From positions 499,836-563,835 of the forward strand of contig CAVQQP010000017.1 in assembly GCA_963714995.1 (NCBI GenBank): a DNA stretch of 64,000 bases, in the 5' to 3' direction. The notes below the pieces were generated by a model, which was not told where the DNA came from, searched no databases, and worked only from the letters and a program-made list of their open reading frames with translations. The position numbers and the translations under genes were made by a program. This document shows, piece by piece, positions 17,560 through 26,107 of the stretch (its first letter is position 1; every line of letters begins with the position of its first letter). Source of the DNA: Prado023 sp963714995. Its GTDB lineage: Bacteria; Actinomycetota; Actinomycetes; S36-B12; CAIYMF01.

Positions 17560-19125
17560 ATGGCGGCGCCTGCGCGTACCTCGCAAGCCCGGATCGACCG
17601 GGCCATGACGGCGCACTACGCCCTGCCCGGCCTGCTCGGCAGTGCGCTGGTCGCGCTGGGGGCCCTGGGCGTGGGGTGGCTGCCGGCCAACTCGCCCCTG
17701 ATCGACGTGGGCGTGGTCAGCACCCTGCGCTCCACGACGGCCGGGGAGGCGCTGTCCCGCGTGGCGGTCCTCGCCGGCGTCGCCCTGCTGCTGCAGACAT
17801 GGCTCGTCCTCGGCCACGACGTGCTCGACGACCTGGAGCGCGACGATCGCCGGCTCGTGGTGATCCTGGCGATCTGGATGGCACCCATGCTCCTGATGCC
17901 GCCGCTGTTCAGCCGCGACGCCTACTCGTACTTCGCCCAGGGTCAGTTGGTCCTCGCCGGGCTCAACCCCTATGAGAACGGCGTCTCCGCACTGCCCGGA
18001 TGGTTCCTGACCGGCGCGGACCCCCTGTGGGCCGAGTCGCCCACGCCCTACGGGCCCGCGTTCCTGATCCTGCAGCAGGGCGTGGCCGCGGTCGCCGGCA
18101 CCCATGCCTTCATCGGTGCGCTGCTGTTCCGGCTCATCGCCCTGACCGGCATCGCACTGATGATCGTCTACCTGCCCCGACTGGCCCACGCGCACGGGAT
18201 CGACCCGCCGAAGGCCGTCTGGCTGGCCCTGCTCAACCCCCTGGTCCTGATGCACTTCGTCGCAGGAGCGCACAACGACGCCCTGATGGTCGGCCTGATG
18301 GTGGCCGGCCTGGCGCTGGCCGTCGAGCGGCATCCGGTCACCGGCATCGTGCTCATCGGCCTGGCGGGCGCGGTGAAGCCGATCGCCCTCGTGGTGCTGC
18401 CGTTCGCCGGCCTGCTCTGGGCGGGCACCCGGGCCACCTGGGCGCAGCGGATCTGGGCCTGGGTCCGGGCCTCGGCCATCGTCCTGGTGGTGTTCACGCT
18501 GCTGTCGCTGGCGGTCGGCGTGGGTCTGGGCTGGGTGGCCTCCCTGAGCACCCCCGGGACGGTGCGCACCTGGCTGTCGCCCCCCACCGCCCTCGGGATG
18601 ATCGTCGGCAGCGTGCTCGACTGGATCGGCCTGGGCACCGTCGACGGCGCGGTGAGCTTCTTCCGGGCCGTGGCGATGGTCGCGGGCGCGGCGATCGCCC
18701 TGTACCTGGTGCTGCGGCCCGAGGGGCGCTCCCCCGTGCGTGGTGCCGCCCTGGTCCTGCTGACCATCGTGGCACTCGGGCCCGTCGTGCAGCCGTGGTA
18801 CCTGCTGTGGGCGCTGCCCCTGCTGGCCGCCACCGGACTGACGGGCACTCAGCTGCGCGTCGTGATGATCATCTCGACGATCCTCGTGCTCCACGGCATG
18901 GTCGAGTCCAACGCCACCGCGGACACCCTCGTGGACTTCTTCCGCGATGGCCTGGCAGCGGTCTTCGCGCTGTCCATGGTCATCATCGTCATGGCCTCCA
19001 GCCCCGGCGAGCGCCGGCTCCTCCTGGGCGATCCCGTTGACCGCGGCATCCGCCCACGGACCGGCGAGGCGCGGCTGCGGGCCGGCGCCCTGGTCGTTCA
19101 GCCGACGGGCTCGTCGATCTCGTAG
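17560..19125 (+). CDS. MptA/MptB-family alpha-1,6-mannosyltransferase (polyprenol-phosphomannose dependent)
   Basis: 521-residue GT-C type membrane protein with about 12 helices. The first extracytoplasmic loop has FSRDAYSYFAQGQLVLAGLN with the acidic catalytic motif, followed by NPYENGVSALP and SPTPYGPAFLILQQG; AGAHNDALMVGLMVAGLALA and VQPWYLLWALPLLAATG are also family-like. It should extend the alpha-1,6-mannan core of lipomannan on the outer face of the membrane, using polyprenyl-phosphomannose. Its place between the idsA-like gene and a PknL-like kinase equals that of mptA in mycobacteria. The 3' end overlaps the convergent barstar gene by 28 bp. Confidence 0.8.
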   Translation: MAAPARTSQARIDRAMTAHYALPGLLGSALVALGALGVGWLPANSPLIDVGVVSTLRSTTAGEALSRVAVLAGVALLLQTWLVLGHDVLDDLERDDRRLVVILAIWMAPMLLMPPLFSRDAYSYFAQGQLVLAGLNPYENGVSALPGWFLTGADPLWAESPTPYGPAFLILQQGVAAVAGTHAFIGALLFRLIALTGIALMIVYLPRLAHAHGIDPPKAVWLALLNPLVLMHFVAGAHNDALMVGLMVAGLALAVERHPVTGIVLIGLAGAVKPIALVVLPFAGLLWAGTRATWAQRIWAWVRASAIVLVVFTLLSLAVGVGLGWVASLSTPGTVRTWLSPPTALGMIVGSVLDWIGLGTVDGAVSFFRAVAMVAGAAIALYLVLRPEGRSPVRGAALVLLTIVALGPVVQPWYLLWALPLLAATGLTGTQLRVVMIISTILVLHGMVESNATADTLVDFFRDGLAAVFALSMVIIVMASSPGERRLLLGDPVDRGIRPRTGEARLRAGALVVQPTGSSIS

Positions 19126-19574
19126 TCCTCGTCGACGAAGACCTCGCCGGCGCTGCGGTGCTGCCCCAGCGAGAGCTGCGGGCCCTCACCGATCAGCACC
19201 ACGCGCGCCGCAAGATCGGACTCCTCCCACGCAGCGAGGATGTCGCGGAACACGTCGATGGCGATCGCGAACTGCTCAGGCTCGGACTCGGCCATGTCAC
19301 CCCAGCCGGACCACAGGATGAGCAGGCCGTCGGCGTCCTCGAGGTCCTCGACCTCGTCGAACTCCTGGGACTCCAGGCACTCCTCGAACGCATCCCAGTT
19401 GTGCCCGAAGTAGTCGGGGAAGCCGAAGCCGGCGGCACACGCCTCGAAGAAGGCCGCACGCCCACCGCCCTCGGACACGTCGATCAGAACGGAGGCCCAG
19501 TCGAGCAGGGCCGCGAGCTCGGCAGCCGCATCCGAATCGGGGGCGTCGCGCCACAGTGCGATCCGATTGCTCAT
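19098..19574 (-). CDS. Barstar-family ribonuclease inhibitor (immunity protein)
   Basis: 158-residue acidic protein, longer than the 90-residue classical barstar. The barstar core is clear: LIDVSEGGGRAAFFEACAAG, then FPDYFGHNWDAFEECLESQE, where the Asp, Gly-His-Asn-Trp-Asp stretch corresponds to the barnase-binding face, and LLILWSGWGDMAES. The C-terminal tail is rich in Asp/Glu. Its ATG overlaps the stop of the RNase gene by ATGA, so enzyme and inhibitor are made together. It should bind and block the RNase encoded immediately upstream, protecting the cytoplasm. Confidence 0.85.
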   Translation of the reverse strand: MSNRIALWRDAPDSDAAAELAALLDWASVLIDVSEGGGRAAFFEACAAGFGFPDYFGHNWDAFEECLESQEFDEVEDLEDADGLLILWSGWGDMAESEPEQFAIAIDVFRDILAAWEESDLAARVVLIGEGPQLSLGQHRSAGEVFVDEDYEIDEPVG

Positions 19575-20008
19575 CCGGACACGACCTCTCGGAAGCTGGA
19601 GTAGTGGTCGGAGGTGTAGAACCGGGACCCATCATCGCCCGCGACGATCCGACGCGCACCGCGATCGTCGGAATCCGGGGTGATCACGGTGTACTCGGCG
19701 TAGAAGCCCCTCGGCTGCTGGGGCAGGATCCCCTCGCGGTTGTTGAAGGTGGACCCGTCCTGGTCATAGGGGAACGGACCGTCGGAGGCGATCAGCTCGA
19801 GGGTCTCGATGCCCTCCGGTGGCAGCTGCTCCACCGTCATGGACCCCAGGTCGGTGGTGGGCTCGGCCGGGGCGAGGTCGGCGTACTGGGAGGCGGCCGC
19901 CTGCGCGCTCGACCCACCTGCCTCGCCCGCGGCGGCGTCCGCGGACGTGCCCGCACACCCGGAGACGGCCACCAGGCCGATCAGGGCGGCAGCCAGCCGC
20001 ATGCGCAT
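19571..20008 (-). CDS. Barnase/RNase N1-T1 family ribonuclease with lipoprotein signal
   Basis: About 145 residues. An N-terminal signal ends in a lipobox (VAVSGC), so the mature enzyme is probably lipid-anchored outside the membrane. After an Ala-rich linker the C-terminal 70 residues are a microbial RNase domain: FNNREGILPQQPRGFYAEYT with the catalytic Glu, RGARRIVAGDDGSRFYTSDH with the Arg and His, then YSSFREVV. All three catalytic residues of barnase have counterparts. ATG 20008 is taken as start; ATG 20002 and GTG 20014 are also possible. It is the first gene of a toxin-inhibitor pair and is divergent from crtB. Confidence 0.8.
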   Translation of the reverse strand: MRMRLAAALIGLVAVSGCAGTSADAAAGEAGGSSAQAAASQYADLAPAEPTTDLGSMTVEQLPPEGIETLELIASDGPFPYDQDGSTFNNREGILPQQPRGFYAEYTVITPDSDDRGARRIVAGDDGSRFYTSDHYSSFREVVSG

Positions 20009-20072
20009 GCTCACGGTGAGAGCATCCCACATGGCCGGCTCACGCTCGGCGGCGAGATGGAAGGATGTGCCC

Positions 20073-21002
20073 ATGTCACGGCGAGAGCTCGATGCCGCAG
20101 GGATCACCGATCCGCAGATGCGGGCAGCCTATGAAGCCTGCCGCGAGCTGCACGCCCATCACGGTCGCACCTACTACCTCGCCACCCGGCTGCTCCCCCC
20201 GGGCAAGCGCCCGTTCGTCCACGCGCTCTACGGCTTCGCCCGCTACGCCGACGAGATCGTCGACGACCTGGACTCGAGCCTCACCCCGCAGCAGCGCGCA
20301 GACGAGCTCGCCCGGTGGGGCGACCAGGTCCTGGCCGACCTGGCGCGCGGGCACTCCGAGGACCCGATCGCCCGCGCGCTGGTGGACACCGCGATGCGGT
20401 TCGCGATCCCGCACGAGCACTTCGCCGACTTCCTGACCTCGATGCGGATGGACCTGACCGTCACCGAGTACCCCACGTTCGCCGACCTGGCCGTCTACGT
20501 GCACGGCTCGGCCGCCGTGATCGGCCGGGAGATGGTGCACGTCCTCGGCGCCACGGATCCCGCCGACCTCCCGGAGGCCCTCGAGCGCGCCGACGACCTC
20601 GGGGTCGCCTTCCAGCTGGCCAACTTCATCCGCGACGTCGGCGAGGACCTCGAACGCGGCCGGGTCTACCTCCCCCTCGACGAGCTCGAGCGGTTCGCGG
20701 TCACCCGCGCCGACCTGGAGCGCCGGGTGCTGACCCCGCAGATCCGCCTCGCGCTGGAGTTCCAGGTCCGCCGCGTGCGCCAGCTGCAGGCACGTGCCGA
20801 GCCCGGCATCGCCCTGCTCCGGCCCGAGGCGCAACCGTGCATCGAGGCCGCCAGCGAGCTCTACTGCGGCATCGTCGACGCTGTGGAGGACATCGACTAC
20901 CGGGTGTTCGACCATCGGGCGACCGTCGGCAACGCCCGGCGGATCCGGGTGGCCGGCGCGGCCTGGTGGGACGCGCGCCGCGCCCGCCGTCGCGCCGCCT
21001 GA
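20073..21002 (+). CDS. crtB: Phytoene synthase
   Basis: 309-residue squalene/phytoene synthase family enzyme that condenses two GGPP molecules to phytoene, the first committed carotenoid step. The two Asp-rich motifs are YADEIVDD (residues 58-65) and FIRDVGED (185-192), each holding the Mg-diphosphate ligands, followed by LERGRVYLPLDELERFAV. Length and motif spacing are normal for actinobacterial CrtB. Start ATG 20073 has no ribosome site but has AAGGAT 6 nt upstream, one base off the TANNNT box used by its neighbours. It stands alone between the RNase-barstar pair and the lycopene cyclase genes. Confidence 0.9.
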   Translation: MSRRELDAAGITDPQMRAAYEACRELHAHHGRTYYLATRLLPPGKRPFVHALYGFARYADEIVDDLDSSLTPQQRADELARWGDQVLADLARGHSEDPIARALVDTAMRFAIPHEHFADFLTSMRMDLTVTEYPTFADLAVYVHGSAAVIGREMVHVLGATDPADLPEALERADDLGVAFQLANFIRDVGEDLERGRVYLPLDELERFAVTRADLERRVLTPQIRLALEFQVRRVRQLQARAEPGIALLRPEAQPCIEAASELYCGIVDAVEDIDYRVFDHRATVGNARRIRVAGAAWWDARRARRRAA

Positions 21003-21023
21003 GACCGGGCCGCCTGAGACCGG

Positions 21024-21466
21024 TCAGGGTCGAGGGGTCCCCTCCCGCGGCAGGGGCGTGCGGCCGCCCACCTTGGCCAGGATCGGGACCAGGAACGGCA
21101 GCGGCGGGCCGGACATCGGCTCCCGCTGGATGCCGCGCCGGCCCCAGAGCACCCACAGGGTCAGGGTCAGCATCACCAGGGCGAAGCCGAACATCAGGTC
21201 CTCCACGGGCGCGTAGAGGATCCGACCGTCACCGAAGGCCGGCGGGGGTCGATCGACGCGGGCGTGCTCGATCCGATGATCTCCTCCCCGGAGTAGCGAA
21301 CGATCCGGAACCCGGTGAGCACCCCGTTGGTCAGCAGCTGGAAGAACACGATGATCGGGTAGGCCATCCAGAACACCCGCCTGGTCAGCAGCCGGGTGCG
21401 CACGATCCACAGGTCCCAGGCGATGACCAGCAGCACACCCACGACCGCGAGCTGTGTGTAGGTCAT
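21024..21466 (-). CDS. crtYd: Lycopene cyclase subunit CrtYd (one frameshift near 21273)
   Basis: About 147 residues with three membrane helices, one half of the heterodimeric lycopene beta-cyclase of actinobacteria. N-terminal part: QLAVVGVLLVIAWDLWIVRT, FWMAYPIIVFFQLLTNGVLT, then RYSGEEIIG; after the frame break RILYAPVEDLMFGFALVMLT, with the PxE(E/D) motif of these cyclases. One missing base at about 21273 restores EEIIGIEHARVDRPPPAFGD, so this is probably an indel error. Its ATG overlaps the crtYc stop (ATGA). Together with CrtYc it should form beta rings on lycopene. Confidence 0.8.
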
Positions 21467-21819
21467 TGCTCGGCCTCCTGCCCGTCGTCCTGCGCCTCGT
21501 CGCCGACGGGCAGGCCTGTCGCCGCGCGGACGGCCTCGAGGGTGAGGATCGCGGCGATCGGCACGAGGAGGAAGAAGACCACCTCGTCGATCGGCAGCTC
21601 GCCGGGCAGCCGGATCCCGGTGATCAGCGCCTCGTCGAACCACCAGTGGCCCGCGCCGATGGCGTAGACGTCCCAGAGCGCGAAGACCACGGCCACCGGA
21701 AGGACGGTCAGCAGCAGCCGCCGCCAGCGCCGGAGCACGCGGGTGCGCAGGCCCAGCTCGAGCCAGCCCGCTCCGAGGAGGATGAACGCCATCACCGCCA
21801 GGTACGACCACTGCCCCAT
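21463..21819 (-). CDS. crtYc: Lycopene cyclase subunit CrtYc
   Basis: 118 residues, three membrane helices, the other half of the split lycopene beta-cyclase. The family motif PIDEVVFFLLVPI sits in the third helix, after FALWDVYAIGAGHWWFDEAL and ITGIRLPGELPIDE. The protein must pair with CrtYd, whose start overlaps its stop. It lies 3 nt after the flavoprotein gene, so the three genes form one operon. The split cyclase can make either mono- or bicyclic products; the linear-end-modifying genes in this locus argue that at least one end often stays open. Confidence 0.85.
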   Translation of the reverse strand: MGQWSYLAVMAFILLGAGWLELGLRTRVLRRWRRLLLTVLPVAVVFALWDVYAIGAGHWWFDEALITGIRLPGELPIDEVVFFLLVPIAAILTLEAVRAATGLPVGDEAQDDGQEAEQ

Positions 21820-21822
21820 CGC

Positions 21823-23107
21823 TCAGCCCTCCCCGGGGAACATCGTGGCGGGTGCGGCGTGCGGGTCGGCCAGGGCCCGCGGGTCGGTGCGCGGGGTGCC
21901 GGTGGGATGCGCCTGCATCGCACGGCGGGCGACGGTCAGGTCGCGTGGGCGTCCCGAGGTGCACATCCCGAGCAGGCGACCGTCCGGATCGAGCGTGAAC
22001 GCGCTCCAGGCCTCGTCCTCCGGAGCTGCGATGCCGGCCGACTCGCGCCAGATCACCTGGCCCACGGCCGGTGCGCCCAGCACGAGCAGCCGCCGGGCGC
22101 CGACATCACTGAACACGTACGGGATCGGGTCGGCCGCCGGCAGGCGGGGTGCATCGCGCCACCCGCTCGACCCGAGCCCGGCGTCCAGCCACTGCACGAT
22201 CGCCGGGGCGAGCGCCTCCGGGGCGTTGAGTGCCTCCGTCCAGTGCCCCCCGGGCAGGTGCGTGCCCCGCCGGGGCGACCAGCGCTGCGCCGCGTCGCCG
22301 ACGGCGAACACCCCGGGGACGCTCGAACGCCCCCACGGGTCGACGAGCACCGCGCCACCCTCCCCGCGCTCCACGCCCGAGCCCTGCCACCCAGTCGGTC
22401 TCCGGCCTGACCCCCAGGGCCACGAGCACCAGGTCCGCCGGCGTGCCGGACACGGCCAGGGCGCCGCCCACCGGGTCGATCCCGCGCACCGGGCTCCCGA
22501 GGTGCAGCCGCACCCCCGCACCCGTCAGCCACCGCGCGACACGCTCGGACACCTCCGGAGGGACCCGGCCCTCCAGCAGCGTCGCCGCGGCCTCGAACAG
22601 GTCGACCTGCCCCCCGCGCGCCGCCGCCGTCGCTGCTGCCTCGCAGCCGATCCAGCCGCCACCTGCGACCACCAGCCGGGTCCCCGGGCGCACCCCGGAC
22701 CAGAACTGCGCCGCCTCGGACCGCGTGTGCAGGACGTGCACCCCTGCCAGGTCCCACCCCTCGGGGCGCACGGGGCGGGCTCCCGTGGCCACCACGACAG
22801 CACGGGCCTCGACCCGGCTGCCGTCGGCGCACTCCACGCCCAGCCCACCACCCGAGCCGGGCTGGACGACGAGCCGATCGGCCCGCACGCCCAGGCGCAC
22901 CTCGTCGGCATGGGCCCACACGTCCACCCCCATCGCGGGGCGCAGGTCCACCTCGGCGTCCGGGTCCTTGGACAGGGGCGGTCGGTCGTACGGGGGTTCG
23001 ACCTCCGCCCCGAGCAGGACGATCCGCCCCGCCACGCCGGCCGCCCGCAGCAGCGCACACGTGCGCGCCCCCGCCAGCCCGGCCCCGACGACCACCACAT
23101 CCGCCAC
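21823..23107 (-). CDS. NAD(P)/FAD-dependent oxidoreductase, ferredoxin-reductase type (one frameshift near 22384)
   Basis: About 427 residues after removing one extra base near 22384. It has two Rossmann motifs: DVVVVGAGLAGARTCALLRA (FAD) and RLVVAGGGWIGCEAAATAAA (NAD), plus ATGARPVRPEG and, after the break, SSVPGVFAVGDAAQRW, the FAD-ribityl motif. EPPYDRPPLSKD is typical of BenD/rubredoxin/ferredoxin reductases. It probably passes electrons from NAD(P)H to a ferredoxin or directly to an oxygenase. It is the first gene of the crtYc-crtYd operon (3-nt gap), so a carotenoid-related electron-transfer role is plausible but unproven. Start GTG 23107 is 8 nt from a TAGGCT box. Confidence 0.75.
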
Positions 23108-23115
23108 GAGCCAGC

Positions 23116-23151
23116 AGCCTAACCGGCGAGTTCGGCTCCGGAACCTAGAAT
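23116..23151. promoter_or_regulatory. Divergent leaderless -10 boxes of the flavoprotein and kinase genes
   Basis: In a 50-bp intergenic gap, TAGGCT on the minus strand (23121-23116) precedes GTG 23107 by 8 nt and TAGAAT on the plus strand (23146-23151) precedes GTG 23158 by 6 nt. Neither gene has a ribosome site. Confidence 0.5.
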
Positions 23152-23157
23152 TGGTCC

Positions 23158-25212
23158 GTGACCCCGTCCCCGCCCCCTCCCCCGACAGCGGTCGACCCGC
23201 TGCAGGGCAGGGTCCTGGACGGCCGGTACCGCATCGAGTCCTTCCTCGCCCGCGGCGGGATGGCCACGATCTACCGGGGGGCGGATCTTCGGCTGGACCG
23301 CACGGTGGCCATCAAGGTCATGCACCCGACGTTCGCCACGGATCCGGGCTTCGTCGACCGATTCGAGCGCGAGGCACGGGCCGCGGCACGGCTGAACAGC
23401 CCCTACGCGGTGGCCGTCCACGACCAGGGCAACGACGCCGGAGTCACCTACCTGGTCATGGAGTACGTGCCCGGGCACACGGTCCGCGACGTCCTGCGCA
23501 CCCACGGCGCCCTGCCGCCGGCCCAGGCCCTGGCCATCATCGATCCCGTCCTGCAGGCCCTGGCCGCCGCGCACCGCGCCGGCTACATCCATCGCGACGT
23601 CAAGCCCGAGAACGTCCTGATCTCCGAGGACGGCAGGGTCAAGGTCACCGACTTCGGCCTCGCCCGGGCCATCGAGGGAGCTGACACGGGCAAGACCCAC
23701 GGCCTGCTGCTCGGGACCGTGGCCTACCTGTCGCCCGAGCAGGTCGAGCACGACCGGACCGATGCCCGCTCGGACGTGTACAGCGCCGGGATCCTGCTGT
23801 TCGAGCTGGTCACCGGCCAGGTGCCGTTCACGGCGTCGGCCCCGATGCAGGTGGCCTACCGGCACGTCCACGAGGACGTGCCCGCGCCCTCGTCGGTCCA
23901 CCCCGGGGTCCCCGTCGGCATCGACGAGCTCGTGCTGCGCGCGACCCGCCGGAACCCCGACCAGCGCTTCGGGGACGCCGACGCCTTCCTGGCTGCGGCC
24001 CGCGTCCAGAAGGCCCAGCTGCCTCCCGCCCAGCCCTGGGCCCCCTCGCCCACCGACACGCTGGTCGTGAACCGCGAGGGCGGAGCGGCGGCGGCTGCAG
24101 CAGCGGCGGCGGCAGGGATCGCGGCCGGTGCCGCCGCGGACCTCGACGCTCCGGACTGGGTCAACCAGGGGCCGGCCGAGGCCACGCACGCGCCCGCCGA
24201 CGTGCCTGCGGTCCCGGATCCCCCTGCCGCACAGGTCCCTGTCTCCGGGGACGCTGCCCCGCAGGGCCAGGCCGAGATCCACGTCACCGAGATCAGCCAC
24301 CAGACCGCCCCGGACGCCCCCCGCCGACCCCGACGGGGCCGCAAGGCCCTGTGGCTGGGCGCCGTGGCCCTGATCAGCGTGGTGGCCCTGCTCGTGCTGG
24401 CCTTCGGCCCCCTGCAGCGGGTCACCGTTCCCGACCTCCTGGGCAAGACCCCCACCGAGGCTGCCGCGATCCTGGCCACGTCCAACCTCGTCCTCGACGC
24501 CGAGGAATCGGACTTCAGCGAGGAGTTCGCCAAGGGCGTGATCATGTCCACCGATCCCGGTCCGCAGTCCTCGGCCCGTTCCGGCAGCACGGTCCAGGCG
24601 ATCGTCAGCAAGGGCCCCGAGCGCTACGACGTGCCGAAGCTCACGAAGCTCACGGTCGAGGAGGCCCAGGTCGCCCTCGGGGCCGCCAACCTGGTGCTCG
24701 GCGCCCAGACCGAGGCCTACGACGACAAGGTCAAGGAGGGCGACATCGTCAGCAGCGACCCGCCCGCCGGGGAGTCCGTCAAGCCGGGCACGCAGGTCGC
24801 GGTCGTGGTCTCCAAGGGCCCCGAGCCGGTCACGATGCCCACCCTCGAGGGCACCGACGGGGATGCCGCGGAAGCGACCCTGAAGGACCTGGGCCTGAAG
24901 GTGGACCGCTCCGACAAGACCAGCGAGTCCGTGGCCAAGGGCCTGGTGATCAGCACCGATCCGGAGGGAGGTGCCACCACGTTCCGGGGCAAGACCGTCG
25001 AGCTGGTCGTGTCCAAGGGGCCGCCGCTGGTCACCGTCCCCAATGTCGTGGGCAAGAACGAGGCCGAGGCCCGGGCCGCCCTCGAGGACGCCGGCTTCGT
25101 CGTGAGCGTGAACAAGCCGCTGGGCTTCGTCGTGTTCGGCGTGAACTCACAGAACCCACGGGGCGGGACCAAGGCCCCCAAGGGCTCGACAGTGACCATC
25201 ACCGTTGTCTAG
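23158..25212 (+). CDS. Serine/threonine protein kinase with four PASTA domains (PknL/PknB type)
   Basis: 684 residues. Kinase domain about 24-285: GGMATIYRG loop, VAIK Lys53, HRDVKPEN (145-152), DFG (165-167) and GTVAYLSPEQ. An Ala/Pro-rich juxtamembrane segment follows, then one membrane helix (about 398-416) and four extracellular PASTA repeats to the C-terminus (beginning TVPDLLGKTPTEAA, DVPKLTKLTVEEAQ, TMPTLEGTDGDAAE and TVPNVVGKNEAEAR), which bind peptidoglycan fragments or lipid II. It should control cell-wall growth or division. The position after the MptA-type gene corresponds to pknL in mycobacteria. The EamA gene starts inside its last codons. Confidence 0.9.
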   Translation: MTPSPPPPPTAVDPLQGRVLDGRYRIESFLARGGMATIYRGADLRLDRTVAIKVMHPTFATDPGFVDRFEREARAAARLNSPYAVAVHDQGNDAGVTYLVMEYVPGHTVRDVLRTHGALPPAQALAIIDPVLQALAAAHRAGYIHRDVKPENVLISEDGRVKVTDFGLARAIEGADTGKTHGLLLGTVAYLSPEQVEHDRTDARSDVYSAGILLFELVTGQVPFTASAPMQVAYRHVHEDVPAPSSVHPGVPVGIDELVLRATRRNPDQRFGDADAFLAAARVQKAQLPPAQPWAPSPTDTLVVNREGGAAAAAAAAAAGIAAGAAADLDAPDWVNQGPAEATHAPADVPAVPDPPAAQVPVSGDAAPQGQAEIHVTEISHQTAPDAPRRPRRGRKALWLGAVALISVVALLVLAFGPLQRVTVPDLLGKTPTEAAAILATSNLVLDAEESDFSEEFAKGVIMSTDPGPQSSARSGSTVQAIVSKGPERYDVPKLTKLTVEEAQVALGAANLVLGAQTEAYDDKVKEGDIVSSDPPAGESVKPGTQVAVVVSKGPEPVTMPTLEGTDGDAAEATLKDLGLKVDRSDKTSESVAKGLVISTDPEGGATTFRGKTVELVVSKGPPLVTVPNVVGKNEAEARAALEDAGFVVSVNKPLGFVVFGVNSQNPRGGTKAPKGSTVTITVV

Positions 25213-26107
25213 CCCTGCCTGGGCCCGCAACCACCACACCCTGGCGACCCTGGCCCTCGTGGGGGTCACGGCTGTCTGGGGCGGCACGTTCGTGGTCGTG
25301 CAGGATGCCGTCGAGCAGATGCCCGTGCTGCCGTTCCTCGTCTGGCGCTTCGCCCTGGCGGCAACCGTCCTGGCGATGCTGCGCCCCCGGGCGATCGGCG
25401 GCCTGAGCGCGGAGAAGCGCCGTCACGGCGTGCTGCTCGGCCTGCTCCTGGGCCTCGGGTACGTGCTGCAGACGTTCGGACTGCTGCACACCTCCGCCAC
25501 CGTGTCGGGGTTCATCACCGGGATGTTCGTGGTGTTCACCCCGCTGATCGGCTGGCTGGTGCTGCGCCAGCCGATCGGGCCGGCGGTGTGGCTGGGGGTC
25601 GCGCTGGCCACGTTCGGGTTGGCCCTGATCAGCCTCAACGGCTTCGCGATGGGCTTCGGCGAGCTGCTGACCCTGGGGTGCGCCGCCCTCTTCGGCGCGC
25701 ACATCGTGGGCCTCGGGCACTGGTCCACCGCCTCGGACGCCTACGGCCTCACCGTGATCCAGCTCGGTGTGGTGGCCCTGCTCTGCCTGGTCGCGTCCCC
25801 GCTGCAGGGCGGCATGGCCCTCCCCCCCAACGCCGGGGTGTGGGCCGCCATCGTCTTCCTGGCCCTGGTGGCCACCGCCCTGGCCTTCCTGGCCCAGACC
25901 TGGGCCCAGACCTACATGAGTGCCCCCCGGGCCGCGATCGTCCTGACCCTGGAGCCGGTGTTCGCCGGGATCTTCGGCGTGACCGTGGGCGGGGACACCC
26001 TCACGGGGCGGATCCTGGCCGGCGGCCTGTGCATCGTGGCCGCCATGTACGTCGTGGAGCTCGGCCCACGGGTCGGCCGCGGCCTCAGCCGGACAGCAGC
26101 CCCCTGA
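25205..26107 (+). CDS. EamA-family (DMT) transporter
   Basis: 300 residues, ten predicted membrane helices arranged as two EamA repeats. It begins with LATLALVGVTAVWGGTFVVV, has SGFITGMFVVFTPLIGWLVL in the first repeat and SAPRAAIVLTLEPVFAGIFG in the second, both typical of the drug/metabolite superfamily. The substrate cannot be predicted. The only start that leaves the first helix complete is TTG 25205, which overlaps the kinase stop by 8 nt, so translation is probably coupled to the kinase. The 3' end overlaps the convergent aldolase gene by 23 bp. Confidence 0.8.
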   Translation: MSSPAWARNHHTLATLALVGVTAVWGGTFVVVQDAVEQMPVLPFLVWRFALAATVLAMLRPRAIGGLSAEKRRHGVLLGLLLGLGYVLQTFGLLHTSATVSGFITGMFVVFTPLIGWLVLRQPIGPAVWLGVALATFGLALISLNGFAMGFGELLTLGCAALFGAHIVGLGHWSTASDAYGLTVIQLGVVALLCLVASPLQGGMALPPNAGVWAAIVFLALVATALAFLAQTWAQTYMSAPRAAIVLTLEPVFAGIFGVTVGGDTLTGRILAGGLCIVAAMYVVELGPRVGRGLSRTAAP

